Positions 11,239 to 22,495 of a stretch of DNA of 64,000 bases are shown one piece after another (position 1 is the stretch's first letter; the number at the start of each line of letters is the position of its first letter). The stretch is from Callorhinus ursinus (Eukaryota; Chordata; Mammalia; Carnivora; Otariidae). The DNA lies in contig NW_020312859.1 of assembly GCF_003265705.1 (NCBI RefSeq), positions 1,167,462 to 1,231,461 on the forward strand, given 5' to 3'. Under the pieces are notes generated by a model, which did not search any database, had not been told where the DNA came from, and worked only from the letters and a program-made list of their open reading frames with translations. The translations under genes and the position numbers were made by a program.

Positions 11239-12159
11239 ATAGGAGGTGGGCGGGGCAGAGAAATCCCCTAGATCTGTTCTGATCTGTCAGTCCTGCCCTC
11301 ATTCCTCAATGGTTGCTAAGTATTTTACATTTACTGTTTTGGATTCTCTGTTGTAACCAAGATGCTGGAGAAGCAGATCCGAGTTTATCACTGGCTGGGG
11401 GCTTATCTTCCATCCAGACAGATGCAGTGGTGGCAAGAAAGTGGCCCAGAGGAATCTACAACCTCCCCCACTGCCCACGCTTGAGTACAGAAGCAGCGGG
11501 CCTCACCACTAAATCCTAGCATGTTTACCATTTTCTCAAAAACGAGGAGCCATTGCTGTGTGTCTGCTCTTAGTGAGGTTCTTTTTTTTTTTTTTAAAGC
11601 AAGAGAAAATTAAATTTAATAGTGTACATATGGGAATCCACACAGATTTGGAAATTCTGATGACAGTCAGGCAACAGAACGTGATGGCTTCATGAGCTAA
11701 GGAGAGGGGTAGGGGTCTGAGGATACAAAAGGGAGAAAGACCATTAGCAGGAAGGTGAGTGGAGATGTTTGGAAAACAAAGGTTGTCCTGTTATGCGGAG
11801 AAGCTTCTTAGGCAAAGAGGAATCTCTGTGAAGAGCTCTCTTCCTGGTGAAGCAGGCAGTTGAGGGGGAGGTAAAGAGCTTTTTCTGAATCTGCTCGGTT
11901 TGGATTGCTTTTAACTCAAAATAATGTTCCTGCCAAAGTGGCTCATCTTGGGGCACCCTGCCCTCGGGCCCTGTAGTTCTCTCCTCTGAAACTTACCTGA
12001 AGTTTCATGCATTAAAAATTGAGCTGGTAAATTGTTCTGTATGATTGAACCAGTCTTAGTCCTGATGATAGGTCAGGTCAGTTATAAACTCATTTCAGGA
12101 GGTGGTGAAGCAGATGTGTTTTCCCAGTTGGGCTCGTGGTTCAAGAAATCAGGTACCAA
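11239..12159. other. Intergenic stretch, no gene recognised
   Basis: Contains a T-run at 11582-11595 and unremarkable DNA around it. No named repeat or exon is seen. Confidence 0.45.
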
Positions 12160-12323
12160 GGGCACCTGGGTGGCTCAGTCGGTGAAGCATCCAACTCTTG
12201 ATTTTGGCTCAGGTCATGATCGCAGGGTCGTGAGATTGAGCCGCATGCTGGGCGTAGGGCCTGTTTAAGATTCTCTCTCTCTCTGCCCCTCCCCCCCACT
12301 TTCTCTCTCTCCCCCCAAAAAAA
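12160..12323 (+). mobile_element. CanSINE, older subtype
   Basis: GGGCACCTGGGTGGCTCAG head, then 'caactcttgattttggctcag', a short CT-rich body with CCCCTCCCCCCC and an A-rich end. More diverged than the TSD-bearing copies. Confidence 0.85.
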
Positions 12324-12346
12324 GATATAAGATACTAAACAAGAGG

Positions 12347-12500
12347 TCTTTATTTATTTATTTATTTTAAGATTTTACTTATTTGACAGAGAGAGACAGT
12401 GAGAGAGGGAACACAAGCAGGGGGAGTGGGAGAGGGAGAAGCGGTCTTCCCGCCGAGCAGGGAGCCCGATGCGGGGGGGCTGAGCCACCCAGGCGCCCCC
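12347..12500 (-). mobile_element. CanSINE with internal deletion
   Basis: Tail and body are normal on the minus strand, but the middle of the tRNA-like region is missing. The sequence jumps from GATGCGGGGGGGC to TGAGCCACCCAGGCGCC, leaving only the first bases of the head. Confidence 0.85.
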
Positions 12501-13150
12501 AAGAGGCCCTTCTATGGAAACTAAAGAAAAGCAGTGGTTAATGATTAGGTCAAAATATAAATCAGTTTCTGGGTTCTGAGGACAGCCAGTGAAGATTTCT
12601 AGGTGTCAGGCTCAAAGCATCTTCAGAGAGCGTGAGAGCAGGCAGCGACCTTCTGACAGGTTCTCCCGGCTGTGGTCCAAATGTCTCTGGTGATCTCTGA
12701 ATGGCCCACCCAGCAACAGGCATGAGGATTGTCTATACATGAGCTGTTGTGGTGATTTCCCTGAAGTTTACACGAGGTCCTTTATATTTAGTTTGCAAGG
12801 CGTTAGGACAAAAGGCAGTTTTAGTTTTCAAAGGAACCCACCTCTTCTGCCAGCTGTTTGTCACTTTTCCCAAGGATCTCTCCGCGGCAGTGGTGTCCCC
12901 GGGGCAAGTGGTGTCCAGGGAGTTAAAGCCTCCTGCCAACCACACCAACTGTTCTGCCCTTCGAGGTCCTCCTAGCGGTACTTAGAATCCAACTGATGTG
13001 AGGCAGATGAACAGGAGAAAACCAAATTTAATAGCTTCAGTACGGGGCGGGGCGGGGGCGGGGGTGGGAGGATCCAGACGTGGAAATTCCTGAGTGAGGC
13101 ATTTTACAAGAGGACTTGCCAGGGGGCGCTCCAGACATAAAGAATGACCA
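12501..13150. other. Intergenic stretch with G-rich tract
   Basis: Two overlapping 78-codon + frames (12739-12985) and a minus frame occupy the same DNA; none resembles a known protein. The notable element is the G-run cluster at 13044-13069. Confidence 0.45.
13044..13069 (+). repeat. G-quadruplex-forming tract
   Basis: Five runs of three or more G separated by one or two bases. This satisfies the G3+N1-7 rule on the + strand. Confidence 0.6.
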
Positions 13151-13159
13151 GTTAGTGGT

Positions 13160-13410
13160 TTCCAGAGCACCGGCCGCCGGTTCAAGTCCCAGCTCTGCCA
13201 CTTAATAGCCGTATTATGAATGATTTAACCTCTCTGTGCTTCGGGTTCCTCTTGTGAAAAATGGGAGGAAAAATAATAATTTCTACTTCAGACGATTGGG
13301 GTGATGGTTAAATTAGATGTAATATTTAAAGTCCCAGGAGTCAATAAAATTAATGTAGAATCTATAAAACAGCGCCTGCCCACTACCCTGTTATATTGGT
13401 AAATGGTAGC
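13160..13410 (+). mobile_element. MIR
   Basis: Near full-length: 'ggttcaagtcccagctctgc', 'cttaatagcc', 'aacctctctgtgcttcgg', 'ataataatttctac' and a 3' 'agcgcctgcccac' part. Confidence 0.85.
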
Positions 13411-13486
13411 TATTATTTTTATATACTGGATGTGCTAGACATTTCTCAAATCTCATTGAATATACGTTCCAATACCCTCCTGCCCC

Positions 13487-13487
<1 letters not shown>

Positions 13488-13520
<33 letters not shown>
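13488..13520. repeat. (CA)n microsatellite
   Basis: About 16 uninterrupted CA dinucleotides. Confidence 0.97.
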
Positions 13521-13522
<2 letters not shown>

Positions 13523-13904
13523 GCTTTAGATGTTGAAGTTGACTCCCTAGGCCAGCAGGGGGCGCTACTCTCACACAAGAAGCTCCAGCACCCTTGCTGG
13601 AGCTGACAGCAGACTGCTCACCACGGCGTCCAAGACACCCTCCCCTCTCTTCACTTCCACTCACAAAAATACCCGATAAGCCCCAGTTCCTGGAAGAATG
13701 ATCTTTGCAAATTAAATTATGGTGAGCTATGTGAACCCCCAACCTTCAAGAGCCGACGCTAGACTGGCTGTCTGCCTCCTGCCCTTTGCTTCCCACTTAA
13801 AAAACCAAGTCACCATGAATTTTCGTAATGATACTTTATTCGGCTGTTTTCGTCGTTTTTCTTCTTCTATCTGAGGCTGAGCGTTGTCGTAAGGGAGATA
13901 GCAC

Positions 13905-14130
13905 AATGTTGCAGAAAAAAACTCGGGCCTTGAAATTAGGCAGAGTGGATTTGAATACTGGCTTCACCACTCCACCAAACAACCCTGGGCAAACGCTCAC
14001 ACCTCAGGATCCTCCACTGCAGAATCGAGGTAGTAACAGATGTGCCTCATAGGAACGTGAGGAGCAAATGAGATCATTAACGTGCAGACCTTAGCACAAA
14101 GTCTCATATGTATCCGGGCTTAATCATTAT
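13905..14130 (+). mobile_element. MIR
   Basis: 'ggcagagtggatttgaatac', 'cttcaccactcc', 'ccctgggcaaacgctcac' and 'gaggagcaaatgagatc' follow the MIR core in order. Confidence 0.8.
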
Positions 14131-14189
14131 TTGAGAAATAGAACAAATTGGAGAATGGAATGCCTGGGTACTGTATTGTTTTCAGGGGG

Positions 14190-14425
14190 TAGCATAAAGA
14201 GAAGGACACGTACTTTGAAGTCAGGCTGACTTGGGTATCATACCAGCTGTTCAGCCTTAGCTAGTTTCCGTGCACCGCTAAACTTCCGTCTTCTTCATCT
14301 GTAAAATGGGTGTTCTAATACTCCATAGAAAGTTGATAACTTTGAATGATCATCTATATAAGAGTCCCCAACATAAATCTTGGCATATAGACCCACAATA
14401 AACACTGGCTCTATTTCTTTAACCA
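14190..14425 (+). mobile_element. MIR
   Basis: 'tttgaagtcaggctgacttg', 'ttagctagtttc', 'cttcatctgtaaaatggg' and a 3' part around 'cccacaataaacactggc'. It is adjacent to another MIR in the same orientation. Confidence 0.8.
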
Positions 14426-14659
14426 GATAAAGGTAGGTTTTGATGTTTATGAGCCACCGTATCAGAAATCCTTCCAGTGTGGTTGCAGGGATTGTATTTC
14501 AACAATAATTTACGTGAAGGGCTATGCTTAGTATATGAGTGTTTAGGAAGATTCAAATATAACATGAGTCAAATTCGTGGAGCCCCTCCATTTGCCCATG
14601 GCTTGTTTTCCTTTGTTTATTCAGAACTGCAAAACATGACATATTGCCCACGTATGCTG

Positions 14660-15250
14660 TGCTGGATCTGCTCTGGGCGCTGGGGATACAGCCAGCAACA
14701 AGACGGTCAACATCCCCGCCGTTGTGGAACTTAGGACTCTTGTGGAAGTCAGGCAAGAAAAAGGGAATAATGTTGAGCACAGGGAATGATGTTGAGCACA
14801 TTGAAGGAAATTAGCGTGTGTTAAGGGACCAGAGTGGGGATGGGGGTGGGGCTAGATTCAAGCCCTTAGGGTGGTCAGGGAAGACTCGCCTGAGTAGGTT
14901 TTAGAGCAGACCTGAATAAAGTGAAGTAAGCAGGTGACCATCAGGGGGAAGAGCATTCCGGAAAAGGGACCAGCAAATGCAAAGCCCCAGAGGTGGGGAA
15001 TCAAGCTGCAAGTCTGCGGCTGAGTGAGTGGGGGGAGACTGGACATAGCTGAAGTCAAAGTAGTCAAGTGCCGGATCATCTGGGGTTCTGTAGACCATGG
15101 TGGAGCCCCCACCACTCTAGAGATGGGCCACCTTACAGCTCAGGCAGACGGGGGTGAGTGTGACTGAGCACCAATGGTACAGGGGAGTCAGGATCCCTAC
15201 AGAAGCAAAAATCTGTGAGTAGGCGAGAAGAGATGCCATCTCGGGAATGC
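14660..15250 (+). mobile_element. L2 LINE 3' region
   Basis: Sense L2 wording: 'tctgggcgctggggatacag', 'catccccgccgttgtggaac', 'gaagagcattccggaaaag' and 'gcaaatgcaaagccccagag'. Boundaries are approximate. Confidence 0.7.
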
Positions 15251-15929
15251 CTGCAGGGTGGCCCTTACAGGGGTCAGAGAAGGCGACTTCCCCTCACAGG
15301 AGAAGGTGGAGCTCTCTGGTTCTGAGGAAGACAGGCTGGTGGATTTGGCGATGAGATGAGTTTTCTCCTTATTTCCTGATTGTTTCTTTTTCTTTCTTTC
15401 CTTTGTTCTTTCTTTTTGTTGTTTCTTGTTTTGTTAGAGAGATAAGAAAGTCGTCAACGACAAGTGAGGCACTGAAGGCAAAAGAGAGAAGACGCAGGAG
15501 AGCCTCTCAGGGAGCAGGACAGGATGCACCAGGGAAATGCAGCGACACAGGGTTGCCCCGCAGTGCGGAGGACCCACTTGGGCCACATAAGGGTCTGTAT
15601 TTCCCTCTGAGCCTGTCCATTGCGGGACACAGGTGAGAAACGGGTGGTGAGCTGAGTTTAAGCAGAGTTGGGACTTTCCAGGTGAGTCAATGGAGAGAGA
15701 AGGGAGCACAGGAGATGAATGTGAACATAAGGGGAGCCACTGTAGGGGAGACCAGGCTTCTAAGCCAGAGAAGGAGGGAAATGAGACCACAAAGGGGATG
15801 GCAGACTATCCGAATGTGGAAGGTCTGTGGGTTAGAGAACCGGGAGGGGTCTTTCGAAACCCTCCAGTTTCAGATGTGGTTTCAGGGGAACTCAAAATAT
15901 TCTAGATAATTCCCTCACATAATAAATAC
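15251..15929. other. Intergenic stretch, no gene
   Basis: Purine-rich. It may continue the L2 above ('gagaagggagcacaggagatgaatg'). Overlapping frames on both strands (for example minus 15434-15790) show no recognisable protein. Confidence 0.4.
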
Positions 15930-16175
15930 TTATTGAAGGCCTACTATAGTTTTTAAAACTACCTCCAGTTTATTGAGCACTCGTTATGTCAGACACCGTG
16001 CCAAATGTTGTTCATTCACTGCCTCTCATTTAACTCTCAGGACAATCCATTAAGGTCAGTACTGTTATTATCCCCATTGTACAGATGAGGAGACTGAGGC
16101 TCACAGAGATCTGGTAAGTTCCACAAGCACACCCAGCTGGGAAGTAACAGAGAGCTCTGTATGATACGAGGCTCT
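15930..16175 (-). mobile_element. MIR, antisense
   Basis: 'tattgagcactcgttatgtc', 'tcatttaactctcaggacaa', 'attatccccattgtacagat' and 'gaggagactgaggctcac' read as the reverse complement of MIR. Confidence 0.85.
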
Positions 16176-17138
16176 AGCACGTGCCAGATACTGTGTTGGG
16201 TTTATGTAATCATGACATTCAGCGTCAGGTATTTCTCCTACTTGCTCTCATCCTGAAAACAGAGCACCTGGCCTCAACTGCCCAGGGGTAGCAGCTGGGA
16301 GTGGGGGTGGAGGAATCTGGAATTCTTCCCTTGTGTACAGTCTGGATGGGGCTGTCAGTGAAGGTGTCCGCCTTCCTCAGCTGAGGGCAGGACTTGTTGC
16401 CTGAGCTCAGCCAACTGGACTCTTGCTCCAGGGACTTTGGTTCTGATCAAAGAAAGATCTGTTTGAGAAAGGGGAGAAAAGGATGGAGCTAATTCATTCT
16501 GACTATCTCAACACCCACAGCATCTCCAGTCTCTGTCCTTCCCTAACCTGGCTCCCCAGCTTCCTGTCACCTCTGTGAGTTAGCCACCAGCCTGCCAACA
16601 AACTCCTTTTCTGCTGAAGTTAGCTAGAATTGGTTCTGGAGACTTGCGATGAAAGACCTTGCAGTGGCATATCAGGAAAAAAAAAAAAAAGAAGAAGACA
16701 AAGTGGTACAAAGCTAACGTGAGTGACTCGTTCCTGGGATTAATGTGTACTGAGCAGGGCCAGGACTAGGGCGCAAAATTAAGGAGGTATCCCCCTCAGG
16801 CTGTGTAAGTGCAGGGCTCGCTCTAATAGATGCCCTTCTCCTTCCGCCCCCCCCAAAAGTGAATGGCCTAAGGAACAAAGATTAATTCTCTTCTACATAA
16901 GAGCATGAAGTGACTGGGAAGTATTCCAGGTCAGCAGGTAGCTTTCTGCTCCCCGTGATCATTCGGGGACCCTGGCACCTTCTGTGTGGTGGCGCTGTCA
17001 TCCCCCTGCAAGGGCAAGGCTGGGTCCAGCCAGAGAGAAGGACAAAGAGCAGGGAGGAGGCAGGCCCACTGACTAAATGCCTTGCCTGAAGTTCCATTTC
17101 CACTGGCAAGCACTTCGTTGCCTGGCCATTCTTTCGTT
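16176..17138. other. Intergenic stretch, no gene
   Basis: Contains an A-run (about 16676-16690) and otherwise moderately GC-rich DNA with no recognised repeat or exon. Confidence 0.4.
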
Positions 17139-17536
17139 TTTTTAAGATTTTATTTGTTCAGGGGCGCCTGAGTGGCTCAGTTGGTTAAGCAACTGCCTTC
17201 GGCTCAGGTCATGATCCTGGAGTCCTGGGATCGAGTCCCACGTCGGGCTCCCTGCTCAGCAGGGAGTCTGCTTCTCCCTCTGACCCTCTTCCCTCTCGTG
17301 CTCTCTATCTCTCATTCTCTCTCTCTCAAATAAATAAATAAAATCTTTAAAAAAAAAAAGATTTTATTTGTTCATTTGAGAGAAAGAAGAGCGAGCACAA
17401 GCAGGGGGAGAAGCAGGCGGAGAGGCAGAGGGAGAGGGAGAAGCAGACTCCCCGCTGAGCCTCCATCCCAGGACCTGGAGATCATGACCTGAGCCCAAGG
17501 CAGATGCTTAACCCTCTGAGCCACCCAGGTGCCCCT
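17139..17536 (-). mobile_element. CanSINE interrupted by a second SINE
   Basis: The minus-strand SINE begins with TTTTTTAAGATTTTATTTG at 17139, is broken at 17160, and resumes at about 17361 with a repeat of AGATTTTATTTGTTCA before running to its head at 17536. The repeat is the TSD of the inner element. Confidence 0.92.
17161..17360 (+). mobile_element. Nested CanSINE
   Basis: Full-length + strand SINE inserted in the A/T-rich tail of the minus-strand SINE. The TSD AGATTTTATTTGTTCA lies on both sides. Confidence 0.93.
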
Positions 17537-18104
17537 CCCTGGCTTTTCTTAACTGCAAGTGGGGCTGGGCAGTGAAGCTTAGCTGGGCAGCCATGTTATG
17601 AGGAAAGGCAGGGAGAGGGATTTTGGCAGACAGCTGGTCGGCCCCCACAGTCACTGACCACATGGAGACCATGTCTCAGTAACAATCAAGCTGCTGGGTA
17701 TAAGCACCATGGGGGCTCAGGGAGGGAGAGCTGTTGATGGGCTGGAATAAATGGGGGAAGGCAGGAAGTAGAATGTTCCTCAGGAGTTCATTATAGGAGT
17801 TCTCTTTCCCTGGAGCCCAGGAAAGGTAAGGTGAACATGGCTTGCCACTTCCGATGGGGCAGGAAGGAGTGTGGGATTCAGAGTAAGCAAGAGCTGGATC
17901 TGACTTCTAGTTCTTGCGTTGACCTCAGGTACCTCCTTAACCATGCCACACCTTCGACTCCTCCTTTGTAAAAGGATTAAGATGGCAGCATCATCAGCAA
18001 CAACAATAATAGACAATAACAGTATGGGTACTAACAAAGTGGCCCTGAGGATCCCACAAAGCAATCGTCCACACAAGACTCTGATATCCAGCAAACATGT
18101 AGAC
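17537..18104. other. Intergenic stretch, no gene
   Basis: Nothing named with confidence. The 104-codon minus frame at 17780-18094 has no recognisable protein content. Confidence 0.4.
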
Positions 18105-18285
18105 CAGGGGTGGGCAAACTATGGCCCCGGCCACCCCCTAGGACACGGTCACACTCGTCTGTGTATCTGTTGCCTGTGTTTGCTTTCCCACTCCAACAGC
18201 AAAGTGCAGTCGTTGTCAGAAAGACCATATGGCCGAGGATTTACCGCGCGGACTTTTGCCAAAAGTTTGCTGAGGACCTCGGTGG
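18105..18285 (-). mobile_element. hAT-type MITE
   Basis: Starts CAGGGGTGGGCAAACTATGG and ends near GCCAAAAGTTTGCTGAGG, complementary terminal parts of a mammal-wide MITE. It appears in the opposite orientation to the copy at 41120-41330. Family name not asserted. Confidence 0.7.
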
Positions 18286-18309
18286 GGGCTGCATTGATGT
18301 TAGCTATTA

Positions 18310-18480
18310 CTGACCTTCAACTTCCCTGAGCACCAGTTTCTTCACCGGTAAAATAAGACTAACAAAAGTCATCTTCGATGTTTGGGGGATCCAATGAAAC
18401 AACACATGTGAGACTGCTCTGTGGACCGCAAAGTGCCCTATAAAGGGTGGTCATTGTTTAATCCTTTCTGGATATTATCA
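18310..18480 (+). mobile_element. MIR fragment
   Basis: 'gagcaccagtttcttcaccg', 'gtaaaataagac' and 'gggatccaatgaaacaac' match the 3' half of MIR. Confidence 0.7.
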
Positions 18481-18564
18481 ATCTCCTGCAGTCTCTGCCG
18501 AGCATCTGTAAAACGGACAACAAAATACACACTTCTCGGGACTGTTGTAAGGATCTGTGAGACA

Positions 18565-18755
18565 AAATGGTGAAACCATAAACTGTAGAATCAGACCAGC
18601 GCTGTGTGGCGTTTTGACCTGCGGGCCACTAGCTGTGTGATCTCTGGCCTGCTCAGAGGCTCAGTTTTCTTATCCAAAACAAGAGGATGGGCATAATACC
18701 TACATTAGGGTTGCTGTGAGTCTATAGGGAGATCGCACGGGTGAGGCCTTGGCTC
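18565..18755 (+). mobile_element. MIR fragment
   Basis: 'gtagaatcagaccagcgctg', 'ctagctgtgtgatctctgg', 'tcagttttcttatccaaaac' and 'ataatacctacattagggtt' follow MIR order. Confidence 0.75.
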
Positions 18756-19189
18756 GGTGCCCGGCCTTGCTCTGATCCGCAGGTGCGGTGACAAACGCCA
18801 CCTCCCACGGGACTTCACTGACCGTACAACTGAGCGGGAGCCCTCTGCCTTCGCTCAGCGCCCACGGTCAGCCCCGGGTGCCGGTGTAAGTAGCTCCATC
18901 TCGGTGGTGAGTAGCCACGGCTGCTCACAGCCTCTGACACGACTGTCACCTCCCACTCAGTTATCCCCACTGTTGAGTGTGCATTACATGCCCGCGGAGC
19001 ATGGGGCTGAGTGCCACCAGAGGGCAGCTCAGCCCTCAAAATCTCCGAGTTGTCACAGGGAACCAAAGCCTTCTCCTTCACTCCCGGGCTGTGCCAAAAG
19101 AAAAGTTTGAGGGAGAAAAGCCTCTTGGATCGGCTGCGAAATCCCGCTCCTTCTGACCCCACAGCCCGCCGGGTGGGTGGTGAGGGTGG

Positions 19190-19950
19190 GAGGGAAGGAA
19201 GCCTGTTTCTTTAAGAGGCCTCCGCCAGTGGGGCGGGGACAGCCGGCGCTTCCCCCGGCAGTTGGGCCCGCCCTCTCTTGAGTGACAGACAAGCAACCCA
19301 ATTGAAGAAAGAAAGTTCAGCGTGACGGCGAAGCGGAGCAATAGGAGCCCGGGTCGGCCTGCGGGGGCGGGGTCCCGGGCAGGCGGGGCGGGCGGAGGCT
19401 GGAGGAGCCGCGGAGGCGAGACCCGGGCGCGGGAGCTGGGCCTAGGTCGGCGTCCTGGTGAGTGAGGGGCGCGCGGGGCGCCGGGGTGTGGTGGGCGGCG
19501 GAGAGGGGCCTGGCCCTAGGGATGCGGGGTGGAGAGGCCGGGCCGGGAAGGGGGCCAGAGGCTGCGGCCTGCATCTGCCCCAGGGGGCTGAGGGGCTGGA
19601 GGGCGGGCCCCGGCTGCACCGCGCCGGTTGGGCAGGGGGTCGCGGCCCTGCTGGGTCCGCCGGGCCGGAGGGGCGCGGGTTCCCGACCCGGAGAGGCGTC
19701 GGGTGGGGAAGAGGGCGGGCCGGGCCTGGAGGAGCGGAGGGAGGAGGAGGGTGAGAGGATGAAGCCTGCGGGCGCGAGGAGCAGATGGGGGAGGGACGGG
19801 GTGGGAGAGCGCTCGATGGGAGCCCGGGGTGGCCCTCGGCCGCGGCCGGGGAGTCTCTCTTGACATCGCCGCCGCCGACGCACTCGCTGCCCATCACCCC
19901 GCCCCGTCGAGCCGGCCGGCTATGTGGCCCCCAAGTCCATCTACTTCTCA
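19190..19950 (+). promoter_or_regulatory. ELMO2: CpG-island promoter of ELMO2
   Basis: An abrupt change to GC-rich, CpG-dense DNA with several GGGCGGGG (Sp/KLF-type) boxes near 19230, 19370 and 19385. A TGACGGCGAAG stretch with a CRE-half-site-like TGACG lies at 19322. There is no TATA box at a plausible position. It lies immediately upstream of and around the first exon donor at 19457/19458. Broad, TATA-less initiation is typical of such promoters, so a single start site cannot be assigned. The long frames on both strands here reflect GC content rather than protein. Confidence 0.85.
19330..19457 (+). other. ELMO2: ELMO2 noncoding exon 1 (5' limit uncertain)
   Basis: GC-rich exon ending GGTCGGCGTCCTG at a consensus donor GTGAGTGAG (intron starts 19458). 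The start is only an estimate within the CpG island. The next exon placed with confidence is the coding exon at 30580, so intron 1 is about 11.1 kb. A further 5'UTR exon inside it cannot be excluded. Confidence 0.65.
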
Positions 19951-20084
19951 TCTCCGCCGCTCCCCTTCAGTTCAGGCCGTCTGTCGCCTCCTACCTGGGC
20001 GATTGCATTGTCCTACCTGATGTGCCCCCCGCGCTCGGGCCGCGCTGCTCTGGGCCTCGCACCGTGGCCCGTGGGATGTTTCAA

Positions 20085-20595
20085 AACGCACATCAGATCC
20101 GGACACTCCGCTGCTTAAAACTGGCCAGCTGCCCACCTCTTGCAGGGTCAGCCCCAGATCCTCGCCCAAGCCCTGGAGATCTGGAACCTCCAACCTCTCC
20201 CTCCCGCTCAGGACTCTTCACACTGTCCTTTTCCTGTTCCTTCTACATGCCAAGCCCTGGCCCTCCTCCGGGTCTTCACACTAAACCTTCTCTGCCTGGC
20301 TGGCTCTTCCCCCGCCTGTATTAGTTCATCCTTCAAATCTGCACTCAAGTATCACTTCTTAGGAGGCACACCTGAGCCCTGACTCCTCCAGGTGAATTCC
20401 CCACTTTTGTCACCCTGTGTACTTCTTCACCACACTTGAACAACTGCAGTTTTACTTTTATTTGTGAAAGGATTAAAATGTCTGTCCATTCCACCAGATA
20501 ATAAGGTCCAGAAGATAGTGTCTGGTTTTGCCCCTTGTATCTCCAGCGTCTTGCACGGGACCAGGCACTGTAAATATTTATTAAATAAGGGGATG
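20085..20595 (-). mobile_element. L2 LINE 3' end, antisense (ELMO2 intron 1)
   Basis: 'cttaaaactggccagctgcc', 'ttccttctacatgccaagcc', 'ttcatccttcaaatctgcac', 'cttcttaggaggcac' and 'gtaaatatttattaaataag' give the antisense L2 pattern in order. Confidence 0.75.
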
Positions 20596-20709
20596 GAGGA
20601 CATGCCTTTGACAGGAGGAAGGGGGAGTGAATCATGGTCCCTGATAGCCTGCCAGTGGGGGAAGGAAACCAACATTGGAATACTTTCTGTATGCCAAGCT
20701 CTATGCAGA

Positions 20710-21052
20710 GCAATACTCAGTGTCCAATAGAAATAAAAGGCACTATGTGTAGTTTAAATTTTTTAGTAGCCACATTAAAAAAGTAAAAGGAAACAGGTGA
20801 AATTAATTTTTGGAACACATTTTACTTAGCCTATTAATTTCCAAAATAATATTATTTTGACATGTGAGCAATGTAAAAACACCATGAACGAGATAGTTTA
20901 CATTTTTGTGGGTGCACTAAGTCTTTGAAGTCTGGTGTGTGTTTTCTGCCTATAGCCAGTCCGTTTCAGTTTGTGGTAACCACATGCCCAGTGCTCAGTG
21001 GCTCTACAGTACACAGGTTAGGTGCTGCCATATCGGACTGTGCAGTTCTAGA
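20710..21052 (+). mobile_element. Ancient hAT-like MITE
   Basis: 'cagtgtccaatagaaataaa', 'agtagccacattaaaaaagt', 'gaaacaggtgaaattaattt' and a 3' end 'gctgccatatcggactgtgc'. Same family as 3000-3535 and 46465-46997. Confidence 0.75.
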
Positions 21053-21054
21053 AG

Positions 21055-21270
21055 CTTTGTATACCCGTGGCATTTAATCCCCTTTAGAGTCTTTTGAGGT
21101 AGTTATTGTTACCTGCATTTTACTAATAAAAATAAGGAAGTTCCTAAAAGTTACACTGCCTGCTGGTGATCATCCTAGAGTTTGTGAGTGGAGGAGAGAA
21201 CGTGAGGACCAGGACCTCATGTGTTCATCTGGAGTCTGGTCTCTCTATACCCTGTGCTGCCTCTAGGAGG
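21055..21270 (-). mobile_element. MIR, antisense
   Basis: 'cccctttagagtcttttgag', 'gttattgttacctgcatttt' and 'actaataaaaataagg' match reversed MIR. Rather diverged. Confidence 0.6.
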
Positions 21271-22324
21271 TGCCAAGGAAGTTTGGGGGTGCAGGAAGTG
21301 GGGACTAAACTTGAGAACAGTGGCACCTGTGGCTATATTGCATATTCTGTCTGGTTTCATGCAGAGTAATGTGTCTGGACGTGTCAATACCACCTGTCTA
21401 GGTGGCTCAGGAACAAGCATATTTGATGCATTTGGATGAAAACCCTGCAAGGCAAGTCCTTCTTTGACCCAGTCCCTGTACCTCTCAGCACAGTCTACAC
21501 CCTGGTCCCAGGATCTGGGGAGAAAAATATACATGCCCTGCAGCATCGCAGTGGTGCTGGGAGCACCACGCTCGAGTTAGCATCCTAGCTGCTGAGTTCC
21601 ACAATTGCTCACCGAGGGAGCTTCCCCTCAATGCGAGGCCGGCGCGGTTCTAGGCTAGTTAGGGGGACTGGGGAGTGTAAGTCACAGCCTTCATTTTCAG
21701 GATGCTTACCGCGGAAAGACAAGACCACATCACAGGGTGATATAGATGATGCACAAGACAACCATGTGTTGTGATGGAGAACCAGAATCAGTGGTCTGCA
21801 GAGCCTGCAAAGTTGCTGTCGAGGCCAAGCTATGAAATGTGTTTGAAAGTGTTGAATTTGAGTTCCTTTAGGTGGGGTGGGTGCTTTACAGTTTGCCTCC
21901 GTGCCTGCATAGACGCTACTTGGCTTATTTACTTATCTGCCCAGCTGCTTACGGCGTTTGAGTTTGTCACCCCACTAGGCATGCTGGTTTAATGTGAGTC
22001 ACCAGGAAAGATTTGTTGAGCGCCTGTTGTGTGGCAAGCCTTGTATTGGCCATGGCTCTGGCACTGACTAAAAAGTCTCCAAAGTGCTTCTTCTGGAAGA
22101 AAGTAATAACAACAACAACAACAACAACAGAACACCCTCACCAGCAGTGCTTTGCCTTTGTATTGATTTGCTTCCTCCTTTGCCTTCACATATGTTCTCG
22201 TTTCGTCATCAATATCCTGCAGCCTGGAGGGTAGGGGTTTTTTTTTATGCTGGCACATGTGGTTACAGTGTTTTTGCAACTTCTTTAAGTTCACACAGCT
22301 GGAATTCTGCTTACTCTGTCAGAA
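21271..22324. other. ELMO2 intron 1 sequence with (AAC)n
   Basis: No exon recognised. 22106-22129 is an AAC trinucleotide microsatellite of about 8 units. The surrounding DNA ('gagcgcctgttgtgtggcaagcc') is L2-like. Confidence 0.5.
22106..22129. repeat. (AAC)n microsatellite
   Basis: About eight AAC units. Confidence 0.95.
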
Positions 22325-22495
22325 ATTGTGCTTATATGATTAACATAGATTATCTCACTTAATATTCCTAACCACTTTAGAGAGTAGGGTTGATTCTAAT
22401 CCCCATTTTACAGATATGGAAATTGTTAGAGCTGGAATCCAAATCCAGGTCTGGCCCACTCCAGAACAAAAGCTCCTAACCATTAAGTGACACTG
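22325..22495 (-). mobile_element. MIR, antisense
   Basis: 'gattatctcacttaatattcc', 'aatccccattttacagatat' and 'gctcctaaccattaag' read as reverse MIR. Confidence 0.75.

Noticed and set aside
1..19190. Zinc-finger genes expected upstream of ELMO2 in some mammals
   Set aside because: No C2H2 linker-type (TGEKP) repeats or KRAB-like exons were seen on either strand.
19317..19951. Frames of up to 188 codons on both strands around the ELMO2 promoter
   Set aside because: They overlap each other in several frames, are Pro/Arg/Gly-rich and coincide with the CpG island; GC bias removes stop codons.
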